Shown piece by piece: positions 25,854-34,088 of a DNA stretch of 64,000 nucleotides; the stretch's first letter is position 1; each line of letters begins with the position of its first letter. Under the pieces are notes generated by a model. The model was not told where the DNA came from, did not search any database, and saw nothing but the letters and a program-made list of their open reading frames with translations. Both the position numbers and the translations under genes were made by a program. The stretch covers positions 4,388-68,387 of the forward strand of contig CAYGKA010000022.1 in NCBI GenBank assembly GCA_964350445.1, in the 5' to 3' direction. Source of the DNA: Hwanghaeella sp964350445. Lineage in GTDB: Bacteria > Pseudomonadota > Alphaproteobacteria > UBA8366 > Aestuariispiraceae.

Positions 25854-26031
25854 CGAAGTCCTTCCTTCTCACCAAGACATGAATGAAGTTGGCGGAATCC
25901 TGCCCCGGCCTATCGCGAAATGGTATTGCCCAGCAAGTTGAATGCGATATACCTGTCGGCCAAATCGGGCGGTCCCTTCACCAGCGCTTGTGAAACAGCA
26001 CCGTCGTTACGGAGTCACTAAGGAGAGTAGC

Positions 26032-26370
26032 ATGACCTATGTGGTCACCGAGGCCTGCATTAAGTGCAAGTATCAGGATTGCGTGGAAGTCTGCCCTGTC
26101 GATTGTTTCTACGAGGGCGAGAACATGCTGGTGATCCATCCGGACGAATGCATCGACTGCGGTGTGTGCGAACCGGAATGTCCGGCCGAGGCGATCTTGC
26201 CCGACACAGAAGGCGAGGCCGAGAAATGGCTTGAGCTGAACCGCGATTTTTCCGAGAAGTGGCCGAACATCACCGTTAAGGGCGACGCCCCGGCGGATGC
26301 GGACGAGTTCGCGAAAGTCGAGAACAAGTTCGAACAGTTCTTCTCGGACGCACCGGGAAAAGGTAGCTGA
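26032..26370 (+). CDS. fdxA: Seven-iron ferredoxin FdxA
   Basis: A 112-aa electron carrier with one [3Fe-4S] and one [4Fe-4S] cluster. Cysteines fall at residues 9, 12, 17, 21 and 25 in the first block and 40, 43, 46 and 50 in CIDCGVCEPECP. The C-terminal extension of about 55 residues is typical of FdxA. AAGGAGAG lies 5 bases before the ATG at 26032. It is followed by a strong terminator and then carD, a conserved alphaproteobacterial neighbourhood. Confidence 0.95.
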   Translation: MTYVVTEACIKCKYQDCVEVCPVDCFYEGENMLVIHPDECIDCGVCEPECPAEAILPDTEGEAEKWLELNRDFSEKWPNITVKGDAPADADEFAKVENKFEQFFSDAPGKGS

Positions 26371-26411
26371 CAGCGCTTCGGGCCCCGGACGGACAAAATC
26401 GGTCCGCCCCG

Positions 26412-26456
26412 GGATAACGCAGAGGGATACCGCAGAGGCATACCGCATTGCGGTAA
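26412..26456. repeat. Three 13-bp tandem units ending in an inverted repeat
   Basis: GGATAACGCAGAG, GGATACCGCAGAG and GCATACCGCATTG follow one another (26412-26450). The last unit forms TACCGC-ATT-GCGGTA with the following bases, and a further CTGCGGTA occurs at 26475-26482. The element lies in the fdxA 3' region before the terminator. Its function is unknown. Confidence 0.55.
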
Positions 26457-26484
26457 GCCCATGATACTTATGCGCTGCGGTACG

Positions 26485-26510
26485 AAGGGGCTGGGAAAAG
26501 CCCCTTTTTT
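26485..26510 (+). terminator. Intrinsic terminator downstream of fdxA
   Basis: AAGGGGCT (26485-26492) pairs with AGCCCCTT (26499-26506) around a 6-base loop, and the stem runs into TTTTTT (26505-26510). Confidence 0.92.
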
Positions 26511-26955
26511 GTGCTATATATTCCAAACAAACTAGTCGGAAAGATCCCTGGCGTAGACCGCCCGGGGCGTTTTTCTTCAAACTTTCCAGTTTTGAGGAGG
26601 TTTGGAGTGGCTCGCCATCACCCTTGTGCAAGGGCCGTTTTGTCGCTGTGTGCGATACGGCGGCGCAGCCGAAGAGGGGATGGATACAGGGCGGATCAAC
26701 CGACCGATTGAGATGGACTGGTCCGAGGCGTTCGATCGAAAAAGGACGCGCCGGTGTCGGTTCTTTTTGTCTGTGACCTCCGCATGCGCAGGGGCGGTCG
26801 GACCGGGTGGCGAAGAAAAGCAGGCCCGATGACCGAACGGATCGTTCCGGAATGATCCATGCGGGCGGCAGGCCCAGTGTTTTGTATAGGACCGGCCCCA
26901 CCGGTTTGGGCATGGTCCTGTTGTGTGGATTTTGGAAACAAGGATTGAGGCAAGA
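26511..26955. other. Non-coding stretch between fdxA and carD
   Basis: About 445 bases without a convincing gene. A GAGGAGG ribosome-like site at 26594-26600 precedes GTG at 26607, but that frame gives only about 35 Arg-rich codons. Near the carD end, AGGACC (26889-26894) and GGTCCT (26915-26920) enclose a smaller hairpin ACCGG-N5-CCGGT. The stretch is probably the carD promoter and leader; I cannot place the -10 and -35. Confidence 0.5.
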
Positions 26956-27459
26956 ATGTCGAAAGGCGCGAAGTATCAAGCAGGCGACCATGTCGTTTAC
27001 CCGACCCATGGCGTCGGCATGGTCAAGGGCATCGAGCAGCAGGAAATTGCGGGCATGTCCCTTGAGCTTATTGTTATTGAATTCGACAAGGACCGAATGA
27101 TCCTGCGTGTTCCGGTCGCGAAGGCGGACGATTCCGGCCTGCGGAAGCTGTCCTCCCCCGACCAGATGAAGTCCGCTTTGAAAACCCTGAAGGGCAAAAG
27201 CCGCGTACGCCGGACCATGTGGTCGCGCCGTGCACAGGAATACGAAGCGAAAATCAATTCGGGCGACCCGATCGCGATTGCGGAAGTCGTTCGTGACCTG
27301 TTCCGGAATGCCAATCAGCCGGACCAATCCTATAGCGAACGCCAGCTTTATCAGGCCGCTCTCGACCGGTTGGCGCGTGAATTCGCCGCTGTCGAAGCGA
27401 TCGGTGAGGAAGAAGCCGCCGAAAAACTGGAAGACATGTTGCAGAAAGCCGCCGCCTGA
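26956..27459 (+). CDS. CarD family transcriptional regulator
   Basis: RNA polymerase-binding regulator of 167 aa. The N-terminal Tudor-like RNAP interaction domain (about residues 1-60, YQAGDHVVYPTHGVGMV) is followed by the helical DNA-binding domain (about 65-165), which includes the conserved Trp near the promoter bubble (RRTMWSRRAQEYE). CarD proteins bind the beta subunit and stabilise open complexes at rRNA and other promoters. ATG 26956 is used because the domain begins there; an upstream ATG at 26923 would add 11 residues. Its own terminator follows after 46 bases. Confidence 0.93.
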   Translation: MSKGAKYQAGDHVVYPTHGVGMVKGIEQQEIAGMSLELIVIEFDKDRMILRVPVAKADDSGLRKLSSPDQMKSALKTLKGKSRVRRTMWSRRAQEYEAKINSGDPIAIAEVVRDLFRNANQPDQSYSERQLYQAALDRLAREFAAVEAIGEEEAAEKLEDMLQKAAA

Positions 27460-27505
27460 CCGGCCGGCGCGCCGGCGCAAGCCGGCAGCCTGCAAATGCG
27501 ATACC

Positions 27506-27538
27506 GGGGTCCGCACACCGTGCGGGCCCCTTCTTTTT
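27506..27538 (+). terminator. Intrinsic terminator of carD
   Basis: An 11-bp stem GGGGTCCGCAC/GTGCGGGCCCC (27506-27516 and 27520-27530, one G-T wobble) with a 3-base loop is followed by TTCTTTTT. Confidence 0.92.
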
Positions 27539-27750
27539 ACCCGAACCGCAAGGACGCATCGTGCGCCGCCGCCGCCCGGGAACGATCGCAATCAATCCGG
27601 GCCGCATGCGCCATCGACTGAGACCTCTGGGAGGCGCGCGGGGGGCTTCCCAGCCGCCGTCAAAGTCGATAGCCTTGCAATTCAAGGCACTTCCATAATT
27701 TTAGGCCGTTACAGTCGGCCATAGCCTTCGGCGGGGGAACCGGAAAGCGC

Positions 27751-28614
27751 ATGGCGGCGCCATCACACAGCACGACCACACAGGTCCGGTCCCGGAGCAA
27801 CGTCGATCAATTCTATCCGATCCTGAAACGGGCGGTTTCGGATACCGGTGGGCGCGTATGGGCGATCGGCGCCATCCACGGCGAAATTTACAAGTTGGAG
27901 ATGCTGCACGATGCAATCGCCGCGCGGCTGCAGCCCGGCGACTCCGTGGTCTATCTCGGCAATTATATGGGCTACGGCAACGACGTGACCGAGGTGTTGA
28001 CGGAAATGCTCCGTTTCCGCTGCTGGTTTCTCGCCAGGCCGCCTTTCGTGCACGAGGACGATTTCGTCATGCTGCGCGGCGCGCAGGAGGAGATGTTCCA
28101 GAAACTCCTGCAGATTCAGTTCGCGGCCCATCCGCAGGACCTGCTGGATTGGATGCTGAAGCGCGGACTGGAATCGACCCTGCTGGCCTATGGAACGGAC
28201 GCGGCGGAAGGCTATAAGGCCGCCCGGGAGGGTACGCTGGGTCTGACCTATTGGACGACCGATATCCGCCGGCAACTGAAAGCTCATCCGGGCCATGAAA
28301 TCCTGATCACCAAGTTGAAGCGCGCGGCCTATACGGAAGAGGGAAGCCTGCTTTTCGTCGCCGCCGGATTGGACAGCGCAAAACCGCTTCAGGGACAGGC
28401 CGATGCCCTTTGGTGGGCCGCCCGAAGCTTCGAGGCAATCGACGAACCCTATCGCGGGTTTGCAAAAGTCGTTCGTGGCTACGACCCCGATCACCGCGGC
28501 CTGATGGAAACGGAATTCACCATTTCCATCGACGGCGGCGCAGGCCGAGGCGGCACGATGGTAGCGGTTTGCTTGAACCGTGAGGGTGCGTTGGACGACA
28601 TCGTTACGGTATGA
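27751..28614 (+). CDS. Calcineurin-like phosphatase-fold protein with lost metal ligands (probable pseudophosphatase)
   Basis: A 287-aa protein that keeps the layout of PPP/calcineurin-type serine/threonine phosphatases but lacks most catalytic residues. Motif I GDIHG reads GAIHG (residues 40-44, Asp to Ala). Motif II GDYVDRG reads GNYMGYG (70-76, both Asp lost). Motif III GNHE reads GAQE (110-113, Asn and His lost). The VHAGL block reads VAAGL (His to Ala at 204). The final GHT-type motif reads RGYDP. Only His43 remains. Metal-dependent catalysis is therefore unlikely; a binding or scaffold role is inferred. It lies between carD and rpoH. Confidence 0.8.
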   Translation: MAAPSHSTTTQVRSRSNVDQFYPILKRAVSDTGGRVWAIGAIHGEIYKLEMLHDAIAARLQPGDSVVYLGNYMGYGNDVTEVLTEMLRFRCWFLARPPFVHEDDFVMLRGAQEEMFQKLLQIQFAAHPQDLLDWMLKRGLESTLLAYGTDAAEGYKAAREGTLGLTYWTTDIRRQLKAHPGHEILITKLKRAAYTEEGSLLFVAAGLDSAKPLQGQADALWWAARSFEAIDEPYRGFAKVVRGYDPDHRGLMETEFTISIDGGAGRGGTMVAVCLNREGALDDIVTV

Positions 28615-28906
28615 TTCCGTCCCGCCGGGATGGGTCGGTGGCCCGCTACCGCCGTCAACTCTCCCTTTCCCATGCGTCTCCAATAGAACTATACTTTTTG
28701 ACGCTATTATCTATCTAACTGTTTTTAATATAAAAATACGTATTCTCTGTAGAATTCTCTACGTTTTCCGGATCCGTCCACGCGCATCCTCTCGGATATG
28801 TGACGTGGAGATGTGGTCCAATCGTAATAACCAACCGTAAAACTTGGTAAATAAAGAAAGTGAGTGCGTTTGTCCGAAAGTCTTTAGTGGAGGGAGTTTT
28901 AGTCAC
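28615..28906 (+). promoter_or_regulatory. AT-rich upstream region of rpoH
   Basis: About 290 bases without a gene. The part at 28681-28770 is strikingly AT-rich against its surroundings and contains TTGACG (28698-28703), runs of A and T, and a GTAGA-ATTC-TCTAC palindrome near 28750-28765. Heat-shock sigma genes are usually under several promoters and RNA-level control. I cannot place the individual promoters with confidence. Confidence 0.45.
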
Positions 28907-29791
28907 ATGGCCCATATCGACGATCCTCAAACACAACGCGCGAACATGTCCTACATCCGCAAGTCGATGAACGAACCGCTACTCGACCGCGACGTTGAAC
29001 AGGACCTGGCCCGGCGCTGGCGCTACGAGCAGGATGAAGAAGCGCTGCACAAACTGGTCCGCGCCTATACGCGACTGGTCGTCAGCACCGCATCGAAATT
29101 CCGCAATTACGGCCTGCCCATGGGCGACTTGGTCCAGGAAGGCAATGTTGGCCTGATGCAGGCTGCCGCCCGTTTCGAACCGGAAAGGGACGTCCGTTTC
29201 TCGACCTATGCGTCTTGGTGGATCCGATCTGCCATGCAGGACTACGTTCTGCGCAATTGGTCGATCGTTCGGACCGGCACGACGGCGGCCCAGAAGTCCC
29301 TTTTCTTCAATCTTCGCCGCCTGCGCGCCAGGATCAGCGACGCGCCGAGCGGACGGATGACGCAGGAAGGCCGTGAATTCGTCTCCAAGGAGTTGAAGGT
29401 CGGCGTCAGAGAAGTCGAATCCATGGAACTTCGCATGTCGGCATCCGACAAATCGCTGAACGCGACAATCACCGACGGCTCTGACGGCGACTGGCAGGAT
29501 TTCCTGGCCGATACCCGGCCCGATCCGGAAACCACCGTCACCGACGCCCATGACGCCAGAACGCGGTCCGCCTGGCTGGCGGAAGCCATTGAGGAACTCT
29601 CCGACCGCGAACAGGTGATCATCATGGAACGCCGGATGGTCGAGGAGGGCGCCACCCTTGAACAGTTGGGCCAACGCCTGGGTGTCAGCAAGGAACGGGT
29701 CCGTCAGTTGGAAAGCCGTGCCCTCGGCAAGCTCAAAGCGTCGATCCTGAAACGGGTCGAAGATCCGAAGGATCTGCTGATCGAAGCCTGA
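28907..29791 (+). CDS. rpoH: RNA polymerase sigma-32 factor
   Basis: Heat-shock-type sigma factor of 294 aa. Region 2 contains GDLVQEGNVGLMQAA and FSTYASWWIRSAMQDYVLRN, with the WW pair that melts the -10. The RpoH box QKSLFFNLRRLR follows near residue 140. Region 4 ends with TLEQLGQRLGVSKERVRQLE. Start 28907 is preferred over 28844 because GGAGGGAG lies about 10 bases upstream and homologues begin near it. Alphaproteobacteria often carry two RpoH proteins with heat-shock and oxidative-stress roles; which one this is cannot be told here. Its end overlaps the opposing gene by 59 bases. Confidence 0.94.
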   Translation: MAHIDDPQTQRANMSYIRKSMNEPLLDRDVEQDLARRWRYEQDEEALHKLVRAYTRLVVSTASKFRNYGLPMGDLVQEGNVGLMQAAARFEPERDVRFSTYASWWIRSAMQDYVLRNWSIVRTGTTAAQKSLFFNLRRLRARISDAPSGRMTQEGREFVSKELKVGVREVESMELRMSASDKSLNATITDGSDGDWQDFLADTRPDPETTVTDAHDARTRSAWLAEAIEELSDREQVIIMERRMVEEGATLEQLGQRLGVSKERVRQLESRALGKLKASILKRVEDPKDLLIEA

Positions 29792-30632
29792 CGGGGTCCG
29801 CTGTCCCTTCCCGCAGGAATTCGATCTGATCGGCGGCGGCAATTTCCATGTACGGCCCGTTGTATCGACGGACCACGCCGCGCACGCGCACCAGCCGTCC
29901 TTCCAAGTCGTAGAGGGAGAGTGCTGCGCCGTCCTCACCGACGGGCAGATCCTCCGGCGTCAAACGCACAGTGACGCCGGCGGTGAAATCCTGACGCCAA
30001 TCTTCGCCAAAATTAAGGAAGACCACGCCGTCCCCGCGCCCGACGGCGCGGATCCGGCCTTCGACGATCTGGAATCCATTATATATGTCGTCCGGGGCCA
30101 CGGCAGGCCGCAGCGCATAGCGCGGGTTTCGCCAGACGCCGCGTCCCGCGATCCGCGCGGATTGTTCCGATTGCAGCAAGGCGGTCCGGTCGCTTCTGCC
30201 GACGACCCCGCCCGCGAACCGGGCGAGGCCCAAACGCAGTAGCCGTTCCTGGACCCATTCCCCGTCCGATGTCTCGACACGGCCTGAAAGCCGATGATAC
30301 CGGTCCCGGACGGCATCCTTGATCCGCCAAGGCCCACGCGTTTCTTGGAGCGCGCGCATTTCCCGAAGGAAGGCCTTCGTCGCCGGCGCCAACCCCAAGC
30401 CCACATCCAGGCCTGTCAGCACCAGTTCCTCTCCGCCGGGCAGCGCAAGGGTTCCGTCCGGCAGCAGATCGGCACCGGCCGTGACGACGTCCACCGCCAC
30501 GGCGGGCCCCGATTGTTCCTGTTGCGCAGCGGAGGAATTCGGAATTCCAAGCGTCGCGAGCAACGTGAGCGCGGCGGCGCCACCCGGCCATGCCGCCGCG
30601 AAGAATTTTTGAACCCGCGTCTGAACGCCCAT
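29733..30632 (-). CDS. Exported SNase-fold protein with degenerate active site
   Basis: A 299-aa protein with an N-terminal signal peptide (hydrophobic stretch about residues 10-32, ending near NSSAAQ) and a thermonuclease-like OB-fold domain. The usual VRLxGIDAPE active-site block reads LVLTGLDVGL, so the catalytic Arg and Glu are absent. The later DRYHRLSGRV and WVQERLLRLGLAR blocks are well kept. A C-terminal domain of about 110 residues follows. It is probably periplasmic and non-catalytic. The start at 30632 has GCAGGA upstream; longer starts to 30683 are possible. Convergent overlap with rpoH. Confidence 0.8.
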   Translation of the reverse strand: MGVQTRVQKFFAAAWPGGAAALTLLATLGIPNSSAAQQEQSGPAVAVDVVTAGADLLPDGTLALPGGEELVLTGLDVGLGLAPATKAFLREMRALQETRGPWRIKDAVRDRYHRLSGRVETSDGEWVQERLLRLGLARFAGGVVGRSDRTALLQSEQSARIAGRGVWRNPRYALRPAVAPDDIYNGFQIVEGRIRAVGRGDGVVFLNFGEDWRQDFTAGVTVRLTPEDLPVGEDGAALSLYDLEGRLVRVRGVVRRYNGPYMEIAAADQIEFLREGTADPVRLRSADPSDLRPVSGSTL

Positions 30633-30754
30633 TGTCTTGCTAATCCTGCCGCCCATGCCGTGCAAAAGGGAGGGGAAATTCAATATAATAAGTGGCTAGG
30701 TTACCACACTAGCCGCTATATTCAGCGGCTGTGATCATCGTTTCGGAACACCCC

Positions 30755-31753
30755 ATGCCGCGTAGCGAACTCTACCCCGCCATTGAGCCGTATGGGTCGG
30801 GACATCTGGAAGTTACACCCCCGCACAGCCTCTATTGGGAGCAATGTGGAAACCCCGACGGGTTTCCGGTGCTGTTCCTGCATGGCGGGCCGGGTGCGGG
30901 CTTTTCCTCCGGCCACAGGCGATTCTTCGATCCGCGCTTCTACCGCATCGTCCTTGTCGACCAACGCGGTGCGGGCAAGTCTCTGCCCTACGCTGAAATC
31001 GACGGCAACGATACGCACAGCTTGGTCGGCGACATGGAAGCAATGCGCCGGCACCTGGAAATTGATCAATGGCTGCTGTTCGGCGGATCCTGGGGGTCGA
31101 GCTTGGCACTGGCCTATGCGGAGGCGCACCCATCCGTCTGCGCGGGGTTGATCCTGCGCGGCATTTTCCTGTGCCGGAAACAGGAAGTCGACTGGTTCAT
31201 GGCCGGGATGCGCCAATTCTTCCCAGAGGCCTGGGACGCCTTCATGGGCTATTTGACCGAGGAGGAGCGCGCCGATCCCCTGGCCGCCTATTATCGCCGG
31301 CTTTGCGATCCCGACCCGGCAATCCATATGCCGGCTGCGGCGGCATGGAGCCGGTATGAGGCAAGCTGCTCCACCCTGATCCCCAGCCCGGCGACGATCG
31401 ATGCGATGAGCAGTCCGGAAACATCGCTCTCCTTGTCCCGTCTGGAAGCGCATTACTTCGTCAACAACCTGTTCCTGCGCGAAGGCCAATTGTTGGAAGA
31501 CGCGCATCGGTTGCGCGGCCTGCCCGGCATCATCGTCCAAGGACGCTATGATGTGGTCTGCCCGCCGGCATCGGCGTGGGAACTTGCGGAAGCCTGGCCG
31601 GATGCGGAATTGTCGATGATCGCGGATGCCGGTCATTCAGCGGCGGAGGACGGCACGATGCGGGCGCTGGTCCATGCGACCGAACGCTTCAAGGATCGGC
31701 TGCCGTCTCCAAAATCCGTCCCGAAAAGCCCTAGGACCGCGCAAACAGGCTGA
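30755..31753 (+). CDS. pip: Prolyl aminopeptidase
   Basis: S33-family serine peptidase of 332 aa that removes N-terminal proline from peptides. It has HGGPGAG (oxyanion region), the VDQRGAGKS block, and nucleophile Ser112 in GGSWGS. The Asp (GRYDVVCP) and His (DAGHS) of the triad follow, and the helical cap lies between. MPRSELYPAIEPYGSG aligns with the usual start, so 30755 is chosen over GTG at 30731. Cytosolic. Its 3' end overlaps meaB, on the other strand, by 23 bases. Confidence 0.94.
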   Translation: MPRSELYPAIEPYGSGHLEVTPPHSLYWEQCGNPDGFPVLFLHGGPGAGFSSGHRRFFDPRFYRIVLVDQRGAGKSLPYAEIDGNDTHSLVGDMEAMRRHLEIDQWLLFGGSWGSSLALAYAEAHPSVCAGLILRGIFLCRKQEVDWFMAGMRQFFPEAWDAFMGYLTEEERADPLAAYYRRLCDPDPAIHMPAAAAWSRYEASCSTLIPSPATIDAMSSPETSLSLSRLEAHYFVNNLFLREGQLLEDAHRLRGLPGIIVQGRYDVVCPPASAWELAEAWPDAELSMIADAGHSAAEDGTMRALVHATERFKDRLPSPKSVPKSPRTAQTG

Positions 31754-32720
31754 TCAACCGCCGCGCCGCGATGGTCGGTGGCAAGGTTCCGTTCGCCACA
31801 TTGCGTTCAACATCGGGCAAATCCGCGACGATATCCGGATGTGCCTTCAGGGCGGCGATCAGGCCTTCGCCGACCTCCGTCCACAGCCAATCGAGCGCCT
31901 GGGCGGAGCGCCGCCGGGTGATTTCCCCGCTGGCGCCCAGCGCATCGCGAAAAGCCTCTATCTTCGTCCAGGCTTCAGCGATCCCCTCCCCCGTCTGCGC
32001 AGAGCAGGAGAGAACGGGGACCGTCCAGTTCGGCGAAGCCGGGCGCAGCATGCGCAGTGCGCTGGTGTATTCGGCGACCGACCGCTTGGCCGTTTCCACC
32101 AAATCTCCATCCGCCTTATTCACCAGGATCATGTCGGCCAGTTCGACGATACCCTTCTTCAATCCCTGCAATTCGTCACCGCCGCCGGGCAGCAGCAGCA
32201 ACAGGAACATGTCCGTCATTTCCGCGACCGCCGTTTCCGACTGCCCCACCCCGACGGTTTCGACCAGGATCACGTCGAAGCCGGCGGCCTCGCAGACCAG
32301 CATGGCTTCCCGCGTTCGCCGCGCCACCCCGCCCAGCGTCACACCGGCCGGCGACGGCCGGATGAAAGCGGATCGGTTGCGTGACAGTTCCTCCATTCGG
32401 GTCTTGTCGCCCAGGATGGACCCGCCGCTGCGTTTCGAGGAGGGGTCGACGGCGAGGACGGCCAATTTGTGCCCTCGGTCGATTACTTGCGTGCCGAAAT
32501 TTTCGATGAAGGTGGATTTGCCGACGCCCGGCACGCCCGAGATACCGACGCGGATCGACTTTCCCGTCGCGGGCATCAGGCTTTCCAGAAGCATTTCCGC
32601 CGCCGCACGGTGATCGGCGCGGGTCGATTCGACCAAGGTGATGGCACGGGCCAAGCTGCGGCGGTCACCCGCCGCCACGCCCTCGGCAAGCGCGGTCACA
32701 TTGACTTCTTTCTGCGTCAT
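31731..32720 (-). CDS. meaB: Methylmalonyl-CoA mutase-associated GTPase MeaB
   Basis: G3E-family P-loop GTPase of 329 aa that chaperones adenosylcobalamin-dependent methylmalonyl-CoA mutase by protecting and reloading the cofactor. The Walker A motif is GVPGVGKST (residues 62-70), the switch region contains VDPSSKRSGGSILGDKTRM, VETVGVGQSE follows, and the guanine specificity motif is NKAD. The mutase itself is not in this window. The ATG overlaps the stop of the upstream 171-aa gene by 4 bases, so they are co-translated. Confidence 0.95.
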   Translation of the reverse strand: MTQKEVNVTALAEGVAAGDRRSLARAITLVESTRADHRAAAEMLLESLMPATGKSIRVGISGVPGVGKSTFIENFGTQVIDRGHKLAVLAVDPSSKRSGGSILGDKTRMEELSRNRSAFIRPSPAGVTLGGVARRTREAMLVCEAAGFDVILVETVGVGQSETAVAEMTDMFLLLLLPGGGDELQGLKKGIVELADMILVNKADGDLVETAKRSVAEYTSALRMLRPASPNWTVPVLSCSAQTGEGIAEAWTKIEAFRDALGASGEITRRRSAQALDWLWTEVGEGLIAALKAHPDIVADLPDVERNVANGTLPPTIAARRLISLFARS

Positions 32721-33232
32721 TTCTTGATTTGGCTGCCAAAGACCGTCTTGGCCATCATCCGGAGCTTCTTTTTGGACGCCGGGTCCAAGTCATCCAGAAC
32801 CTTCTGTTTCTGCCGGTAGATCAGCATGGCGGACCGGACAAGGTCGTCATGCTCCTGGGCCGGCGGTGCGGAACGGGCGGGCGCGGCGGATTGCGCCGGC
32901 GCCGCGGTCTTGCCCCTGGGCGGGGCATCCACCGGCAGATCGCCGCTTTCGACCAATTCCCGGTGGGCCGACGCGATCGCCTCCCGGATCGTCTCCCGAT
33001 CCAGATCGGTCGCATTCGCCTTGTCCCGCAGACTGCCGTTCGATTCCCCGTCACGGGCGGCGTTGGCGGCCGCTTCGGCCAAAGATTCGGGCATTGGGGA
33101 TTCGGACGTCCGGGATTCAGGGTCGGCAGCTTTCTGCGCTTCCGCCTTACGGCGTAAAACGGCGTCGCGTTTTTCCATCGCGTCGCGGGCTTCCTTGTTC
33201 AGGAATACGGTTTTGACGAATTTGCCGAGCAT
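32717..33232 (-). CDS. Hypothetical protein upstream of meaB, 171 aa
   Basis: No recognised family. It is a highly charged, Ala-rich, largely helical or disordered protein: residues 1-60 are Lys/Arg/Glu rich, residues 105-130 are Pro/Ala low complexity, and a conserved-looking C-terminus (LIYRQKQKVLDDLDPASKKK) is basic. There is no signal or membrane segment. The coupling to meaB by an ATGA overlap suggests a joint role, but the sequence shows none. Confidence 0.75.
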   Translation of the reverse strand: MLGKFVKTVFLNKEARDAMEKRDAVLRRKAEAQKAADPESRTSESPMPESLAEAAANAARDGESNGSLRDKANATDLDRETIREAIASAHRELVESGDLPVDAPPRGKTAAPAQSAAPARSAPPAQEHDDLVRSAMLIYRQKQKVLDDLDPASKKKLRMMAKTVFGSQIKK

Positions 33233-33324
33233 CGAGCCACCTTAGCGCATGTTTGCACCGGGGTGAATCGCCAAGATTGAGCAGACGATCACGGCCGGCG
33301 GCATTGGTATATATTCACAAGCAA

Positions 33325-33894
33325 CTATGGGGCCAGTTCAGGGTCGAGAATCGCCGCCATCAACAATTCGTCGACCGGTTGACCGTCGATCATCACCGAC
33401 CCCCGTTTTCGCCCCTCCACGGTGAAGCCCAAACCCTTGTAGAATCCGATCGCGGGGTCGTTCGTCACCATGACGGTCAATTCCAACCGGCAGATACCGG
33501 CGGACCGGGCCAACGCCATGATGTTCCGCATCATCAACTTGCCTATTCCGATGCCATGATAGGCGGCGAGCACGCCGATCCCGATTGTGGCGGTATGCCG
33601 TGTCCGGCTCAACTGACCGGCGACGAGGAGGCATTCCCCAACCGGCCGATCGCCATGCCAGGCATTGACCAGCGCGCATCCGGGGGCGCCCACTACCGAG
33701 CGGATGACGCCTTCCATCTCCGCCGCCGAGGCGGCCCGTTCCGACGGCAACCGATGAAAGAACGGGGTTTCGGCCAACAACACCTCGCCCATCTCCTTCA
33801 AGGCGGCGGCATCGTCGGGCTTTGCAGTCCGCAATACGATCTCTTCGATTGGAATTTTCGCCAACCCCGCCGTCCTCCACACCCAGACACCCAA
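33325..33894 (-). CDS. GNAT family N-acetyltransferase
   Basis: Single GNAT domain of 189 aa. The acetyl-CoA-binding motif A is visible as IGVLAAYHGIGIGKLMM (Q/R-x-x-G-x-G/A type, here YHGIGIGK), followed by the beta-bulge ELTVMV and the C-terminal GFYKGLGF motif B. The substrate is unknown; the fold serves small-molecule or protein N-acetylation. The start may be downstream of 33894, since the domain begins near residue 19. Divergent from the 373-aa gene. Confidence 0.88.
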   Translation of the reverse strand: MGVWVWRTAGLAKIPIEEIVLRTAKPDDAAALKEMGEVLLAETPFFHRLPSERAASAAEMEGVIRSVVGAPGCALVNAWHGDRPVGECLLVAGQLSRTRHTATIGIGVLAAYHGIGIGKLMMRNIMALARSAGICRLELTVMVTNDPAIGFYKGLGFTVEGRKRGSVMIDGQPVDELLMAAILDPELAP

Positions 33895-34088
33895 GCCATC
33901 TCCTTGGAAATCCTACTCATTTTTACGGCGATTCGCCAGTTCCCTCGAACTATGGCGGGGCGCCGATAGGGCCGCGCAAGAATTTTGGAATTCTGGAAAG
34001 GCTCGACGAACCGGCTGTAAAATGGCTGAATTCACTACTGGGGTGTTGTCGTCGCTGCTGAGCGCCACGCGCGCATGCGGCTTGTAGG

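Noticed and set aside
26602..26832. A 76-aa frame starting at TTG after GAGGAGG between fdxA and carD
   Set aside because: The ribosome-like site abuts the TTG with almost no spacing, and the protein is Arg/Cys-rich with no domain pattern. The alternative GTG frame is only about 35 codons.
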